Shown here: piece after piece, positions 17,944 to 26,627 of the stretch
How the letters are laid out: each line of letters starts with the position of its first letter
Numbering within the stretch: position 1 is the first letter of the stretch
The notes under the pieces: model-generated
Told to the model about the DNA's origin: nothing
Databases searched by the model: none
Seen by the model: the letters and a program-made list of their open reading frames with translations, nothing else
Origin: GWF2-43-63 sp035390965
GTDB taxonomy: Bacteria > Bacteroidota > Bacteroidia > Bacteroidales > DTU049
Assembly (NCBI GenBank): GCA_035390965.1
Contig: DAOPKE010000004.1
Location: forward strand, 1 to 63,453
Reading direction: 5' to 3'
Length of the DNA stretch: 63,453 nt
Position numbers and translations under genes: made by a program

Positions 17944-19995
17944 TCATTCATTTTGCAATTGCAGACCCATTCTCTTTATTTCCTGATCGAGCAGCTGCTT
18001 TGCTTTTTCGAAAGTCGCATGTTCGAGTATCTTGTCGTTCACCCGCATCACTGGCCCGTTCTGACAACGTTCGAAACAAAAAGTCGCTTTTACATCCACC
18101 ATTTCTTCGTGGCCTTCGAAGCCCACAATGTCTTCGAGTTTATTCTCACTGACATAATCGGCCAGCTGATGAAGCAGTTTGTGAGCGCCTTTCATGTAGC
18201 AATTGGTTCCGACACAAACATACACTTCGATTTTCGGATGCTCGGTGTCGCGAATATTAATGACCTGATCGTTGATGCGCTTGCGGCTCTTGTAGTGCGT
18301 ATGCAGCAGATGGTGCGCTTTATCGCTGCCCGGCTCGCCGAGGAACGATTTATACAATTCCTTGATGTAAGGATTGTCCTGCGATTTATGCAATTCGAGC
18401 TGTTTATCGGCATTGTACAACCCCTGTGTTCTTTTCTGACGAAAATCGGGATCAAAGCTGACCGGCTGTCCACCACCTGCAATGCAGCCTCCGGGACATG
18501 CCATCACTTCAATCAGATCGTAGCCGCTATCGCCTGCAACAACTTTATCGCAGATCTGGCGCGCCTTTCCAAGAGTATGTGCTATACCAAGCTTTAGTTT
18601 TATTTTACCAAGCGTCATTTCCACAGTACGGATGCCATCTTCGCCGCGAACCTGACGAATGTCAGTATCGATCAGGGTTTCACCGGTCAGTTTTTCATAA
18701 GCAAAACGAAGAACCGCTTCGCTCACACCACCGGTATTGCCAAAGATAACACCGGCTCCGGTCTTGAATCCAAGCGGTAAATCAAACGATTCGGGCTTGA
18801 TGGTTCTGAAATTGATTCCGGTTTCATGAATCATGCGGCCCAGTTCGTCGGTCGATAAAACATAGTCCACATCCTGCATTCCATCATGAATAAATTCTTC
18901 GCGACGCGCTTCGAATTTTTTCGCCACACAAGGCATGATAGAAACCACTACCAGATTTTCAGGCTTTACGCCAAGAATGCCGGGCAGGATTTCTTTAGCT
19001 ACGCTGCCAAACATCTGCTGCGGCGATTTGCATGAAGACAGATTAGGTAATAATTGCGGATAGTATTGTTCGGCGAACTTCACCCAGCCCGGGCAGCACG
19101 ATGTGAATTGCGGGAGTTTTTCACCCTTGAGTTTTCGTGCAATGAATTCCGTTGCTTCTTCCAATACAGTCAGATCAGCTGCAAACGAAGTGTCATACAC
19201 CTGATTGAAGCCAATGTGTTTGAGCGCTGCGACAATCTGTCCGGTCGAAATGGCGCCGGCTTCCATGCCGAAACCTTCGCCCAAAGCCACTCGTACAGCA
19301 GGAGCAATTTGCGCAACCACTACTTTTTTCTCATCATGAATAACGTCCCACACTGCTTCAACTTCGGATTTCGGAACCAGTGCTCCCACCGGGCATGCCG
19401 ATACACACTGACCGCAGAAAACACATTCAACATCGTTGAGACTTTTGTCAAAGGCAGGGCCGACAATCGTGCGCGCACCCCGGTTAATGAAATCAATAGC
19501 ACCTACTGACTGCATTTCCTTACAGGCACGCACACAATCGCCGCACAACACACATTTGTTAGGGTCGCGGATAATACTGTGAGATTCCCGATCGACCGGC
19601 AAATCCATTTCGGTTTTTTTGAAACGGATTTCGTTTACATTCAGTCGCCGCGCCAGATCCTGCAATTTGCAGTTGTTGGAACGCGAACAACTCGGGCAAT
19701 CGATTTTATGATTGGCAAGCAATAATTCAAGATTGACTTTACGGATTTTACGGACCTCGGCTGTATTGGTCTGCACCTTCATTCCAGGTTTAGGTTTGAT
19801 GGAGCAGGTAGCCTGAATGCCCATACCGTCGATATCGGCAATGCAAAGACGACAGGCACCATACACACTCAGATGCGAGTGATAGCAAAAGGTCGGCATT
19901 TCTATTCCCGCTTTGCGGATGACCTCGAGCAGGTTTTTCTCGTTTTCAACAGGAACATCGGTTCCGTCGATTGTTATATATCCTTTGGTTTCCAT
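17944..19995 (-). CDS. hydA: [FeFe]-hydrogenase catalytic subunit HydA (bifurcating type)
   Basis: A 683-residue catalytic subunit. N-terminal [2Fe-2S] domain (CYHSHLSVYGACRLC), the His/Cys Fe-S site (HKIDCPSCSRSNNC), two [4Fe-4S] motifs (CVLCGDCVRAC, CVFCGQCVSACP), and then the full H-cluster set: TSCCPGW with SPQ, MPCVAKKFE and EVMACPGGCIAGGGQP. The C-terminus adds a thioredoxin-like [2Fe-2S] domain (CVGTNC, CFERC). With HydB and HydC this makes the trimeric NAD- and ferredoxin-dependent electron-bifurcating hydrogenase that evolves or uses H2. It starts 20 bases after hydB. The HydE, HydF and HydG maturases it needs are not in the window. Confidence 0.95.
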   Translation of the reverse strand: METKGYITIDGTDVPVENEKNLLEVIRKAGIEMPTFCYHSHLSVYGACRLCIADIDGMGIQATCSIKPKPGMKVQTNTAEVRKIRKVNLELLLANHKIDCPSCSRSNNCKLQDLARRLNVNEIRFKKTEMDLPVDRESHSIIRDPNKCVLCGDCVRACKEMQSVGAIDFINRGARTIVGPAFDKSLNDVECVFCGQCVSACPVGALVPKSEVEAVWDVIHDEKKVVVAQIAPAVRVALGEGFGMEAGAISTGQIVAALKHIGFNQVYDTSFAADLTVLEEATEFIARKLKGEKLPQFTSCCPGWVKFAEQYYPQLLPNLSSCKSPQQMFGSVAKEILPGILGVKPENLVVVSIMPCVAKKFEARREEFIHDGMQDVDYVLSTDELGRMIHETGINFRTIKPESFDLPLGFKTGAGVIFGNTGGVSEAVLRFAYEKLTGETLIDTDIRQVRGEDGIRTVEMTLGKIKLKLGIAHTLGKARQICDKVVAGDSGYDLIEVMACPGGCIAGGGQPVSFDPDFRQKRTQGLYNADKQLELHKSQDNPYIKELYKSFLGEPGSDKAHHLLHTHYKSRKRINDQVINIRDTEHPKIEVYVCVGTNCYMKGAHKLLHQLADYVSENKLEDIVGFEGHEEMVDVKATFCFERCQNGPVMRVNDKILEHATFEKAKQLLDQEIKRMGLQLQNE

Positions 19996-20015
19996 TGTAG
20001 TTTTGTTTTAAATCG

Positions 20016-21923
20016 TTAAAAACCCATCACCGCATTAAACTTACACGCCTTGTGACATTCACCGCACTTGATGCACAGTGCAGGATCGATGCTGTGCGCT
20101 TTTTTCTTTTCGCCTGAAATGGCATTCACCGGACATTTGCGGGCACAGGCTGTACAACCAACACACTTGTCCGGATCAATTGTAATGTCCATGAGTGCTT
20201 TGCAATTATTGGTCGGACAATGCTTACGTTCAATATGTTCGACATATTCATCGCGGAATTTTGCAATAGTCGATAATACCGGACTGGGAGCTGTTTTGCC
20301 GAGACCACATAGCGAGGCTTTTTTCACCACATGACCAACTTCCAAAAGCAGATCCATGGTTTTCATGGTTGCATTTCCTTCAATGATATCATCGAGCAAC
20401 GCAAGCATCTGTTTGGTTCCTTCACGGCATGGGAGACATTTTCCACAACTTTCGTTCTGCGTGAAATTCATGAAAAAGCGTGCAATCTGAACCATGCAGG
20501 ATTCCTGATTCATGACCACCAGACCACCGGATCCAACCATGGCGCCTTTGGCAATCAGATTGTCGTAATCGAGCGGCAGGTCTATGTCTTCTGCAGTCAG
20601 ACAGCCACCCGAGGGGCCACCAATCTGCACGGCTTTAAATCCTTTTGAAGAAATTTTTCCGTCATTATCCATTACACCACCGCCAATGTTGTACACAATT
20701 TCGCGCAAGGTTGTACCAAACGGAACTTCGATAAGCCCGGTGTTGGCCACATGTCCGGTGAGTGCAAATGTTTTTGTTCCTTTCGAAGTAGCTGTTCCGT
20801 ATTGATTGAACCATGCAGCACCATTGCGGATGATAAGCGGCACAGCAGCCAGTGTTTCAACATTATTGATGACAGTTGGTTTTTCGAACAATCCGCATTC
20901 GGCCGGGAATGGTGGTTTGGGCATAGGCATACCTCGTTTCCCTTCAATCGAAGCCATGAGTGCGGTTTCCTCACCACAAACAAAAGCACCCGCACCTTCC
21001 ATCACATGAATGTACATGCTGCGTCCCGAGCCGAAAACATTATCGCCCAGAATTCCGGCTTCGAGTGCATCGTCGATGGCTTTGCGCATACGTTTCACGG
21101 CAAGCGGATATTCGAGACGCACATAAACATAGCCTTCATCAGCATTGATGGCACGGGCAGCAATCATCATTCCTTCGATAACGCGGTGGGGATTGCCTTC
21201 CATAAGACTGCGGTCCATAAAAGCACCGGGGTCACCTTCGTCGCCATTGCAGATAACATATTTTTTATCGGATTCTACAACCCGCGTCAGATGCCATTTA
21301 CGGCCGGTCGGGAAACCGCCGCCGCCACGACCGCGAAGTCCTGATTCAAGAATGTTGTCGCAGACCTGTTCGTCAGTCATTGAATTATAGGCCTTTTCAG
21401 CAGCGAAATATCCGCTGTGTGAAATATATTCGCGAATATTTTCTGGATCAACATGTCCGCATTCGCCTAATACAAGCCGGTTCTGTAGTTTATAAAAAGG
21501 AATATCGAGCTGACCACGGCTCTTTTCGCCATTGGCCGGATTGACATATAAAAGACGATCGATAACTTCGTTGGCCAGAACAGTCTTCTGGACAATTTCA
21601 AGTGCGTCTTCAGGTTTCACTTTTACATACATGGTTTCATCGGGCAGAATGTTTACCAGCGGTCCCTGCGCGCAAAAACCCTGACAGCCACTGTGACTCA
21701 GATGTACCTTGTCTTTACAGTCATGGCGGTCGAGTTCAAGTTCAACAAACAGCGAAGCACCAAGTGTTTCGACAGCTTCTTTCAAAGCATCGTACACGGC
21801 CAGTGAGCCATTGGCAATACAGCCGGTACCGGCACATACAATGATGCGTTTGGACACCACACCGGAAGCCGATTTATACTCGTCTCTGATTTTTTCCAGC
21901 GTTGCTTTATTCATCGTTTTCAT
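20016..21923 (-). CDS. hydB: bifurcating hydrogenase HydB, NADH/FMN subunit
   Basis: A 635-residue NuoF-like subunit. N-terminal thioredoxin-like [2Fe-2S] domain (CAGTGC, CQGFC), FMN/NAD-binding region (GLRGRGGGGFPTGRKW, NGDEGDPGAFMDR), the [4Fe-4S] motif CGKCLPCREG, and a C-terminal two-cluster ferredoxin (CVGCTACARKCP, CIKCGECHKAC). The extra ferredoxin tail separates HydB from complex I NuoF. It binds NAD(H) and is thought to be the site of electron branching. It starts 22 bases after hydC; a second in-frame ATG three codons in is also possible. Confidence 0.95.
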   Translation of the reverse strand: MKTMNKATLEKIRDEYKSASGVVSKRIIVCAGTGCIANGSLAVYDALKEAVETLGASLFVELELDRHDCKDKVHLSHSGCQGFCAQGPLVNILPDETMYVKVKPEDALEIVQKTVLANEVIDRLLYVNPANGEKSRGQLDIPFYKLQNRLVLGECGHVDPENIREYISHSGYFAAEKAYNSMTDEQVCDNILESGLRGRGGGGFPTGRKWHLTRVVESDKKYVICNGDEGDPGAFMDRSLMEGNPHRVIEGMMIAARAINADEGYVYVRLEYPLAVKRMRKAIDDALEAGILGDNVFGSGRSMYIHVMEGAGAFVCGEETALMASIEGKRGMPMPKPPFPAECGLFEKPTVINNVETLAAVPLIIRNGAAWFNQYGTATSKGTKTFALTGHVANTGLIEVPFGTTLREIVYNIGGGVMDNDGKISSKGFKAVQIGGPSGGCLTAEDIDLPLDYDNLIAKGAMVGSGGLVVMNQESCMVQIARFFMNFTQNESCGKCLPCREGTKQMLALLDDIIEGNATMKTMDLLLEVGHVVKKASLCGLGKTAPSPVLSTIAKFRDEYVEHIERKHCPTNNCKALMDITIDPDKCVGCTACARKCPVNAISGEKKKAHSIDPALCIKCGECHKACKFNAVMGF

Positions 21924-21945
21924 GATTGTTTCAGATTTTCGGACA

Positions 21946-22452
21946 TTATTCTTTCACCACAGATTCTTCTTCCATAATCGCTTTCAGGATTTCGCGGCAA
22001 CGATCGGGCGTGACTTCGCCATAGACCTTTTCGTTGACCATCATCACGGGAGCCAGACCACAGGCGCCAAGACAACTGACAGCTTCGACCGTAAACATCA
22101 TGTCGTCGGTGGTGTTTTTCTGAGGAGTCACTTTCAATGTATCATACAAAGTATCGAGCAGTTTCGATGAGCCTTTCACATGACAGGCCGTACCGTCACA
22201 TGCTTTGACAACATATTTTCCTTTGGCTTCGAGCGTAAAGTGCGCATAAAAAGTAGCCACGCCGTACACTTCGGCAATCGGCATTCCAAGCGCGGTTGCA
22301 ATATAGGTTAAAACCTGGGGAGGTAAAAAGCGATATGCATCCTGCACCTGTTGCAGGATGGGAATCAGCCGGGCTTTGTTGTTGCCGTTGGCTTCGAGAA
22401 TTTCATGCACCTGCTGAAATTGTCTCAGACTTTTATTTGGTTCGGTTTTCAT
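21946..22452 (-). CDS. hydC: bifurcating hydrogenase HydC, NuoE-like [2Fe-2S] subunit
   Basis: A 168-residue thioredoxin-like ferredoxin of the NuoE family. The cluster ligands are CDGTAC and CLGACG, and the family segment AEVYGVATFYAHF precedes them. It completes the HydABC trimer and relays electrons between HydB and HydA. It starts seven bases after the rex stop, so rex-hydC-hydB-hydA form one operon. Confidence 0.94.
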   Translation of the reverse strand: MKTEPNKSLRQFQQVHEILEANGNNKARLIPILQQVQDAYRFLPPQVLTYIATALGMPIAEVYGVATFYAHFTLEAKGKYVVKACDGTACHVKGSSKLLDTLYDTLKVTPQKNTTDDMMFTVEAVSCLGACGLAPVMMVNEKVYGEVTPDRCREILKAIMEEESVVKE

Positions 22453-22459
22453 GGTTGTA

Positions 22460-23143
22460 TTATTTTTTTGAACCTTTTTTCGTTTGGGGTTCTGATTGTT
22501 CGAGTTTGTTTACAATGACGGCCAGATTGGCGTAGAAATGCGTGTCCTGCAGAATAATGTTTTCAGGGATGCGGAGCGCTACCGGAGCGAAATTCCAGAT
22601 GGCTTTGATCCCCCACACCACCATTTGCTCGGCCACCGATTGTGCCGCTTCGGCCGGTGTGGTAATAATACCAATGGGAATATGCAGCCGCTGCACCAGG
22701 TCCGAAAACTTATTCATGTTGTACACTTTAATACCGGAAATTTCGGTTCCGATTTTAGCTGGATCGGTATCGAAAGCCGCAACAATATTGACTCCCGCTT
22801 CACGGAAACCCGGATACTGAATGAGTGCACTGCCCAGAAATCCTGCACCGACCAGAAAAGCTTCGTGCTGGCGGTGATATCCCAGAAAGCGCTCAAGTGC
22901 GAAAAGCAATTCTTCTACAACATAGCCCACGCGCGGCTTTCCGGTGATGCCTGTATAAGCCAGGTCTTTCACCACCTGTGTCGGGTCAATGCGCAAAACA
23001 CGGCCAATGACCGGCGCTGAAATATTGGGCTCACCATTGCGGCTGACTTCTCTGATTAAATTCAGGTACTGCGGCATACGTCTAACCGTAGGTTCCGGTA
23101 TGCCTTGCGGAACGTTTTTCTGATTGATGCTTTTTGCTTCCAT
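22460..23143 (-). CDS. rex: redox-sensing transcriptional repressor Rex
   Basis: A 227-residue protein. The N-terminal winged helix (EPTVRRMPQYLNLIREV, ISAPVIGRVLRIDPTQVVKDL) is followed by a Rossmann domain (LVGAGFLGSALIQY) that binds NADH/NAD+. Rex represses fermentative and hydrogenase genes when NADH is low. It is the first gene of the hyd operon and probably controls it and itself. The start is placed at 23143 (MEAKSINQ) because the -7 box at 23165-23172 lies downstream of the earlier in-frame ATG at 23179. Confidence 0.93.
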   Translation of the reverse strand: MEAKSINQKNVPQGIPEPTVRRMPQYLNLIREVSRNGEPNISAPVIGRVLRIDPTQVVKDLAYTGITGKPRVGYVVEELLFALERFLGYHRQHEAFLVGAGFLGSALIQYPGFREAGVNIVAAFDTDPAKIGTEISGIKVYNMNKFSDLVQRLHIPIGIITTPAEAAQSVAEQMVVWGIKAIWNFAPVALRIPENIILQDTHFYANLAVIVNKLEQSEPQTKKGSKK

Positions 23144-23164
23144 AGTGTTCCTTTTTTGATGACA

Positions 23165-23172
23165 CAAAGGTA
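23165..23172 (-). promoter_or_regulatory. -7 box (TACCTTTG) for rex-hydCBA
   Basis: TAnnTTTG on the minus strand, 22 bases before the rex ATG. Confidence 0.6.
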
Positions 23173-23247
23173 TATTCATTTTTCTTATTAAAGATATTTT
23201 TCTTTATTTATTTTTCGAGAATTCTATCAAGACATCTGAAATGTGTA

Positions 23248-23295
23248 ACAAAAAGGCCTTTTTGTGTATATTTTTAATATTTTCGTACACAAAAA
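23248..23295. promoter_or_regulatory. palindromes between rex and the thioesterase, candidate operator
   Basis: A perfect 18-bp palindrome (ACAAAAAGGCCTTTTTGT, 23248-23265) overlaps a second inverted repeat (TTTTTGTGTA 23259-23268 with TACACAAAAA 23286-23295). It lies between two divergent promoters. It does not match the classical Rex box closely; the assignment as an operator is inference. Confidence 0.45.
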
Positions 23296-23393
23296 ACGAA
23301 AAGAAAAAAATATTTATTTATTGACATTTTTCTTTATTAAAAACGACTGTACATTATATAATGGCGAAAAGAAAATACATCAACTAAATATTG

Positions 23394-23401
23394 TACTTTT
23401 G
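23394..23401 (+). promoter_or_regulatory. -7 box (TACTTTTG) for the thioesterase
   Basis: TAnnTTTG eight bases before the ATG at 23409, leaving almost no leader. Confidence 0.55.
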
Positions 23402-23408
23402 AAATCAT

Positions 23409-23789
23409 ATGGACATCAGGGACTTTATACAGAACGATCGCTTTGCAAAACTGCTGGGCATTGAGCTTGTTGAAGCAGCGCCCGGACATGCGATTACACA
23501 AATGCAAATCACCGACGAACATCTGAATGCCGTGAACATAGCGCAGGGCGGCGTGTTGTTTACCCTGGCCGATCTGGCTCTGGCTGCGGCTTCGAATGCA
23601 CATGGCCCGGTGGCGGTTTCCATTCAGTCCGAAATAAAATATTTCAAACCTGCCGGAAAAGGGCTGCTGACGGCCGAAGCCAGCGAAATATCATGCAGCA
23701 GCAAATTGGCAACTTATTCGATAGACATCCGTAATAAAGACGGAGAGCTGGTTGCAGCTTTTCAGGGGATGGTGTATCGGAACGAATAA
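23409..23789 (+). CDS. hotdog-fold thioesterase, PaaI-like
   Basis: A 126-residue single-domain hotdog protein. The family signature AQGGVLFTLADLALAAASN contains the helix with the catalytic acidic residue, and SEIKYFKPA follows. PaaI-type enzymes hydrolyse acyl- or aryl-acyl-CoA, often phenylacetyl-CoA derivatives. The natural substrate cannot be told here. It is divergent from rex with a shared regulatory region, so redox control is possible. Confidence 0.85.
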   Translation: MDIRDFIQNDRFAKLLGIELVEAAPGHAITQMQITDEHLNAVNIAQGGVLFTLADLALAAASNAHGPVAVSIQSEIKYFKPAGKGLLTAEASEISCSSKLATYSIDIRNKDGELVAAFQGMVYRNE

Positions 23790-24004
23790 ATGAGTTTACC
23801 TGATTATCGTTTTTTTCACGATAGCTATCGTGATAGGTTGCAAAACGCGCATAACTGTTTATTTCAGAATGACAGTACTTTTAGTATTTCCTTTGGCATT
23901 TTGCCATTAAAATTTGTATATTTACTTCTCCGATTCCAGTGCATACTTTCAAATAACGCTTTAACCGGAAATAATTTATTATTTTTACACCGTAACTGTA
24001 CCCT

Positions 24005-24727
24005 ATGAACAGCATTGAAATCTGCTTTACTCCGGCCCTGTACGGGCATATCATGACTGAGCCGCCGTTTACAGTGGCCATTGTTGACATTTTGCGCGCC
24101 ACCACTTCCATTTGTGCTGCCTTCGACAATCAGGTAAAGGAAATTATTCCGGTTGGCACTACCGAGGAAGCGCTTGAATACAAAAATAAAGGATATCTGA
24201 TAGCAGCCGAGCGCAATGGGATTAAGCTTGATTTTGCCGATTTTGGAAATTCGCCCGACAATTTCACCAGAGATCATGTGCGCGGACGCAGCATTGTATA
24301 TAGCACCACCAATGGAACACAAACAATTAAAAAAATTACCAACGGCAATCCGGTTGTTATTGCTTCTTTCATAAACTTAAAAGCTGTTGCAAAGTATATA
24401 GTCGCTAAAAACCAGAATCTGGTCATTGTTTGTGCGGGCTGGAAAAACAAATTCAATCTCGAAGACTCTGTTTATGCGGGTGCCTTAACGGCAGAATTAC
24501 TCAACATGGGAATGACCATGAACTGTGATTCGGCGCAGGCCGCAGTTGATTTATGGACTATTGCAAAAGATAATCCCGTTGCCTATATACAAAAGGCCAT
24601 GCACCGCGAACGATTAAAAAAGCTAAATCTCGACTCAATTCTTGAATACTGCTTCACTCCTGATATTACAAATGCTGTCCCGGTTTTTGATGGTTACAAA
24701 ATTTTAAATGCCACGTTGAATGAATAA
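24005..24727 (+). CDS. comB: 2-phosphosulfolactate phosphatase (ComB family)
   Basis: A 240-residue member of the ComB family, which hydrolyses 2-phosphosulfolactate to sulfolactate with Mg2+. Visible family segments are VAIVDILRATTSICAAF near the N-terminus, LIAAERNG, FGNSP, STTNGTQ and VCAGWKN. In methanogens this is a coenzyme M step; in Bacteroidota the role is not settled and the partner enzyme ComA is not seen nearby. A -7-like TATTTTTA lies at 23980-23987. Its stop overlaps the next gene's start by eight bases, which implies translational coupling. Confidence 0.88.
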   Translation: MNSIEICFTPALYGHIMTEPPFTVAIVDILRATTSICAAFDNQVKEIIPVGTTEEALEYKNKGYLIAAERNGIKLDFADFGNSPDNFTRDHVRGRSIVYSTTNGTQTIKKITNGNPVVIASFINLKAVAKYIVAKNQNLVIVCAGWKNKFNLEDSVYAGALTAELLNMGMTMNCDSAQAAVDLWTIAKDNPVAYIQKAMHRERLKKLNLDSILEYCFTPDITNAVPVFDGYKILNATLNE

Positions 24728-25706
24728 ATTTCTGAAATCCATTACCGTCATTATCGTCCTGTTTTGTCTCCCTCTGGGAGCCAATGCATGGGGATTTTTC
24801 TGTCACCGTTTGATTAACAAACACGCCATATTTATTCTGCCGCCCGAAATGGTCGGATTCTACAAAAAACACATGGACTACATTGTTCAACATTCTGTTG
24901 ATCCCGATAAACGCAGCCATGCGGTGGAAGGCGAAGCTGAAAAGCACTACATCGATATCGATCATTATGGGGATAAACCATTTGAAATCATGCCGCGTCA
25001 ATGGAAACAAGCCGTTGAGAAATACAGTGAGGATACTTTACACGAATATGGAATTCTTCCCTGGAATATTGAATGGATGATGTATCGGCTCACCGATGCA
25101 TTTAAAGAAGGAGATGTGGATAAAATAGTTAATGTTTCAGCCAATTTTGGTCATTATATAGGCGATTGCCATGTTCCGCTTCATACCACTCAGTATTACG
25201 ACGGTCGCAAACCTTATCAGAAAGGGGTACATGCATTGTGGGAAACACGCATACCGGAACTCCTTGCAATAAATTATGACTTCTTCATTGGTCGTGCCGG
25301 ATATATCAGCAAACCGCTGGATAAAGCATGGGAACTGGTTGAATACAGTCACAACGAAATGGATAGTGTCATCAACATGTATGACTCTCTGTTTCTGAAT
25401 TATGATCAGAGCAGCATTTTTGTGATGGAAGAACGTGGGAGTGTCGTTTCAAAACAATACAGCATGGTTTTTTGCAAACTCATGGAAAAAGAAATGGAGC
25501 AAATGGTTTATCGCAAACTTGTGATGTCAATCTATTATGTAGCTTCGTTCTGGTACACTGCATGGGTCAATGCCGGCCAACCGGATCTTGATAAACTGAT
25601 GAGCAAAGAAGTTTCAAAAGAACATCAGAAAGAAATGGATGAACTCGACTATCTGTGGAAAAACGGCAAACCAAAAGGCCGTCCAAATCCGGAAGACGAG
25701 GAGTGA
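24720..25706 (+). CDS. secreted zinc-dependent phospholipase C / P1-nuclease-fold protein
   Basis: A 328-residue protein with a signal peptide (cleaved after ANA) so that the mature chain begins with Trp (WGFFCHRLINKHAIF). In this superfamily the N-terminal Trp amine and later His and Asp residues hold three zinc ions. Candidate ligands are in HYIDIDHY and GHYIGDCHVPLH. It is a metal-dependent phosphodiesterase, but phospholipid or nucleic acid specificity cannot be told. The C-terminal ~60 residues are charged. It overlaps comB by eight bases. Confidence 0.82.
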   Translation: MNKFLKSITVIIVLFCLPLGANAWGFFCHRLINKHAIFILPPEMVGFYKKHMDYIVQHSVDPDKRSHAVEGEAEKHYIDIDHYGDKPFEIMPRQWKQAVEKYSEDTLHEYGILPWNIEWMMYRLTDAFKEGDVDKIVNVSANFGHYIGDCHVPLHTTQYYDGRKPYQKGVHALWETRIPELLAINYDFFIGRAGYISKPLDKAWELVEYSHNEMDSVINMYDSLFLNYDQSSIFVMEERGSVVSKQYSMVFCKLMEKEMEQMVYRKLVMSIYYVASFWYTAWVNAGQPDLDKLMSKEVSKEHQKEMDELDYLWKNGKPKGRPNPEDEE

Positions 25707-26209
25707 AAACACTGAACACTGAACATCAAACACTGAACACCGAACATCGAATATCGAATATCGAACACTGGACATCTAATATCATACACTGAACCTGTCT
25801 GACGGTATAACTGCAACAGGCAGTCAGGCAGGCAAGGAACATGGAAATATGAAGGAAGAAGTAAAGTATGAATTAGCATTAACCGATCACCATAAACCAA
25901 TAACCCTTTCGAACACCGAACAAGGAACCTGTCTGCAACAGGCAGGCAAGGAAGGTAGAAGGCAGCAGTGAGGTTTCTGATTTAAGAACAAGGATTTTTG
26001 ATCTATGATTTTTGATCGGAAGGACGATTCGAAGACTGGACAAGGAACAAGGAAATTTGAAATGACAAATGCCGCTCTACTGCGTATTAAGCAAAAGCTT
26101 GATTTTCACTGCTCACCGTTCACCGCTGTAGATGCAGCCAGGTTTGGCGCACAAGATAATCGTCACTGATAAATAAAAAAAACCGGACTTTCATCCGGTC
26201 TTAAGTGTA
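25707..26209. repeat. intergenic mosaic of heptad arrays and CCTG hairpin modules
   Basis: No gene is supported. From 25708 to 25790 about twelve degenerate heptads follow the GAACACT/GAATATC pattern. At 25791-25838 lies a module (GAACCTGTCTG ... CAGGCAGTCAGGCAGGCAAGG). At 25880-25910 there are ATTAACC GATCACC ATAAACC AATAACC heptads, then GAACACC GAACAAG. At 25928-25946 a compact hairpin follows (CCTGTCTG, loop CAA, CAGGCAGG). From about 25990 to 26035 come GATTTTT GATCTAT GATTTTT GATCGGA heptads. The same modules recur, inverted, at 44391-44548. Confidence 0.75.
26174..26201 (-). terminator. rho-independent terminator of mscL
   Basis: On the minus strand a stem ACCGGA/TCCGGT with a 6-base loop is followed by eight T. 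It lies directly after the mscL stop. Confidence 0.85.
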
Positions 26210-26614
26210 TTATTTTCTTTCTTTCAGCAAGTCTCTGATTTCGGTCAGCAGTTCCTGATCTTTTGTTGGTGCAGGCGGAGCGGCAGGGGCTTCTTCATTT
26301 TTCTTTGAGAGATTATTGGCCACTTTCACAATCACAAACACACAGAAGGCAATTATCAGAAAATCTATTACATTCTGAACAAACATCCCATAGTTCAAAG
26401 TAACTGCCGGCACATCACCAACAGCATCTTTAAGAACTACAGAAAGGTCTTTGAAATCGACCCCACCCATCAATATTCCAATCGGAGGCATCAGAATATC
26501 ATTGACAAAAGAGGTAACAATCTTTCCGAAAGCAGCCCCAATAATTACGGCTACAGCAAGGTCAAGTACATTGCCTTTGCTGATGAAATCACGAAATTCC
26601 TTAAACATTTTCAT
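26210..26614 (-). CDS. mscL: large-conductance mechanosensitive channel MscL
   Basis: A 134-residue inner-membrane channel that opens under hypo-osmotic tension. The amphipathic N-terminus MFKEFRDFISKGNVLDLAVAV, the first pore helix VIIGAAFGKIV and the second membrane helix (NVIDFLIIAFCVFVIVK) are clear, followed by a charged cytoplasmic bundle rich in Glu, Lys and Pro. Length is normal. It ends at a strong terminator. The DUF3078 gene lies 13 bases upstream, so they may be co-transcribed. Confidence 0.96.
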   Translation of the reverse strand: MKMFKEFRDFISKGNVLDLAVAVIIGAAFGKIVTSFVNDILMPPIGILMGGVDFKDLSVVLKDAVGDVPAVTLNYGMFVQNVIDFLIIAFCVFVIVKVANNLSKKNEEAPAAPPAPTKDQELLTEIRDLLKERK

Positions 26615-26627
26615 AGGTTTTTATTTT

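Noticed and set aside
14940..23143. Complete hydrogenase gene set with maturases
   Set aside because: HydE, HydF and HydG were looked for and not found in the window.
25707..26209. CRISPR-like array
   Set aside because: The repeats are degenerate 7-mers without constant-length spacers, and no cas gene is present.
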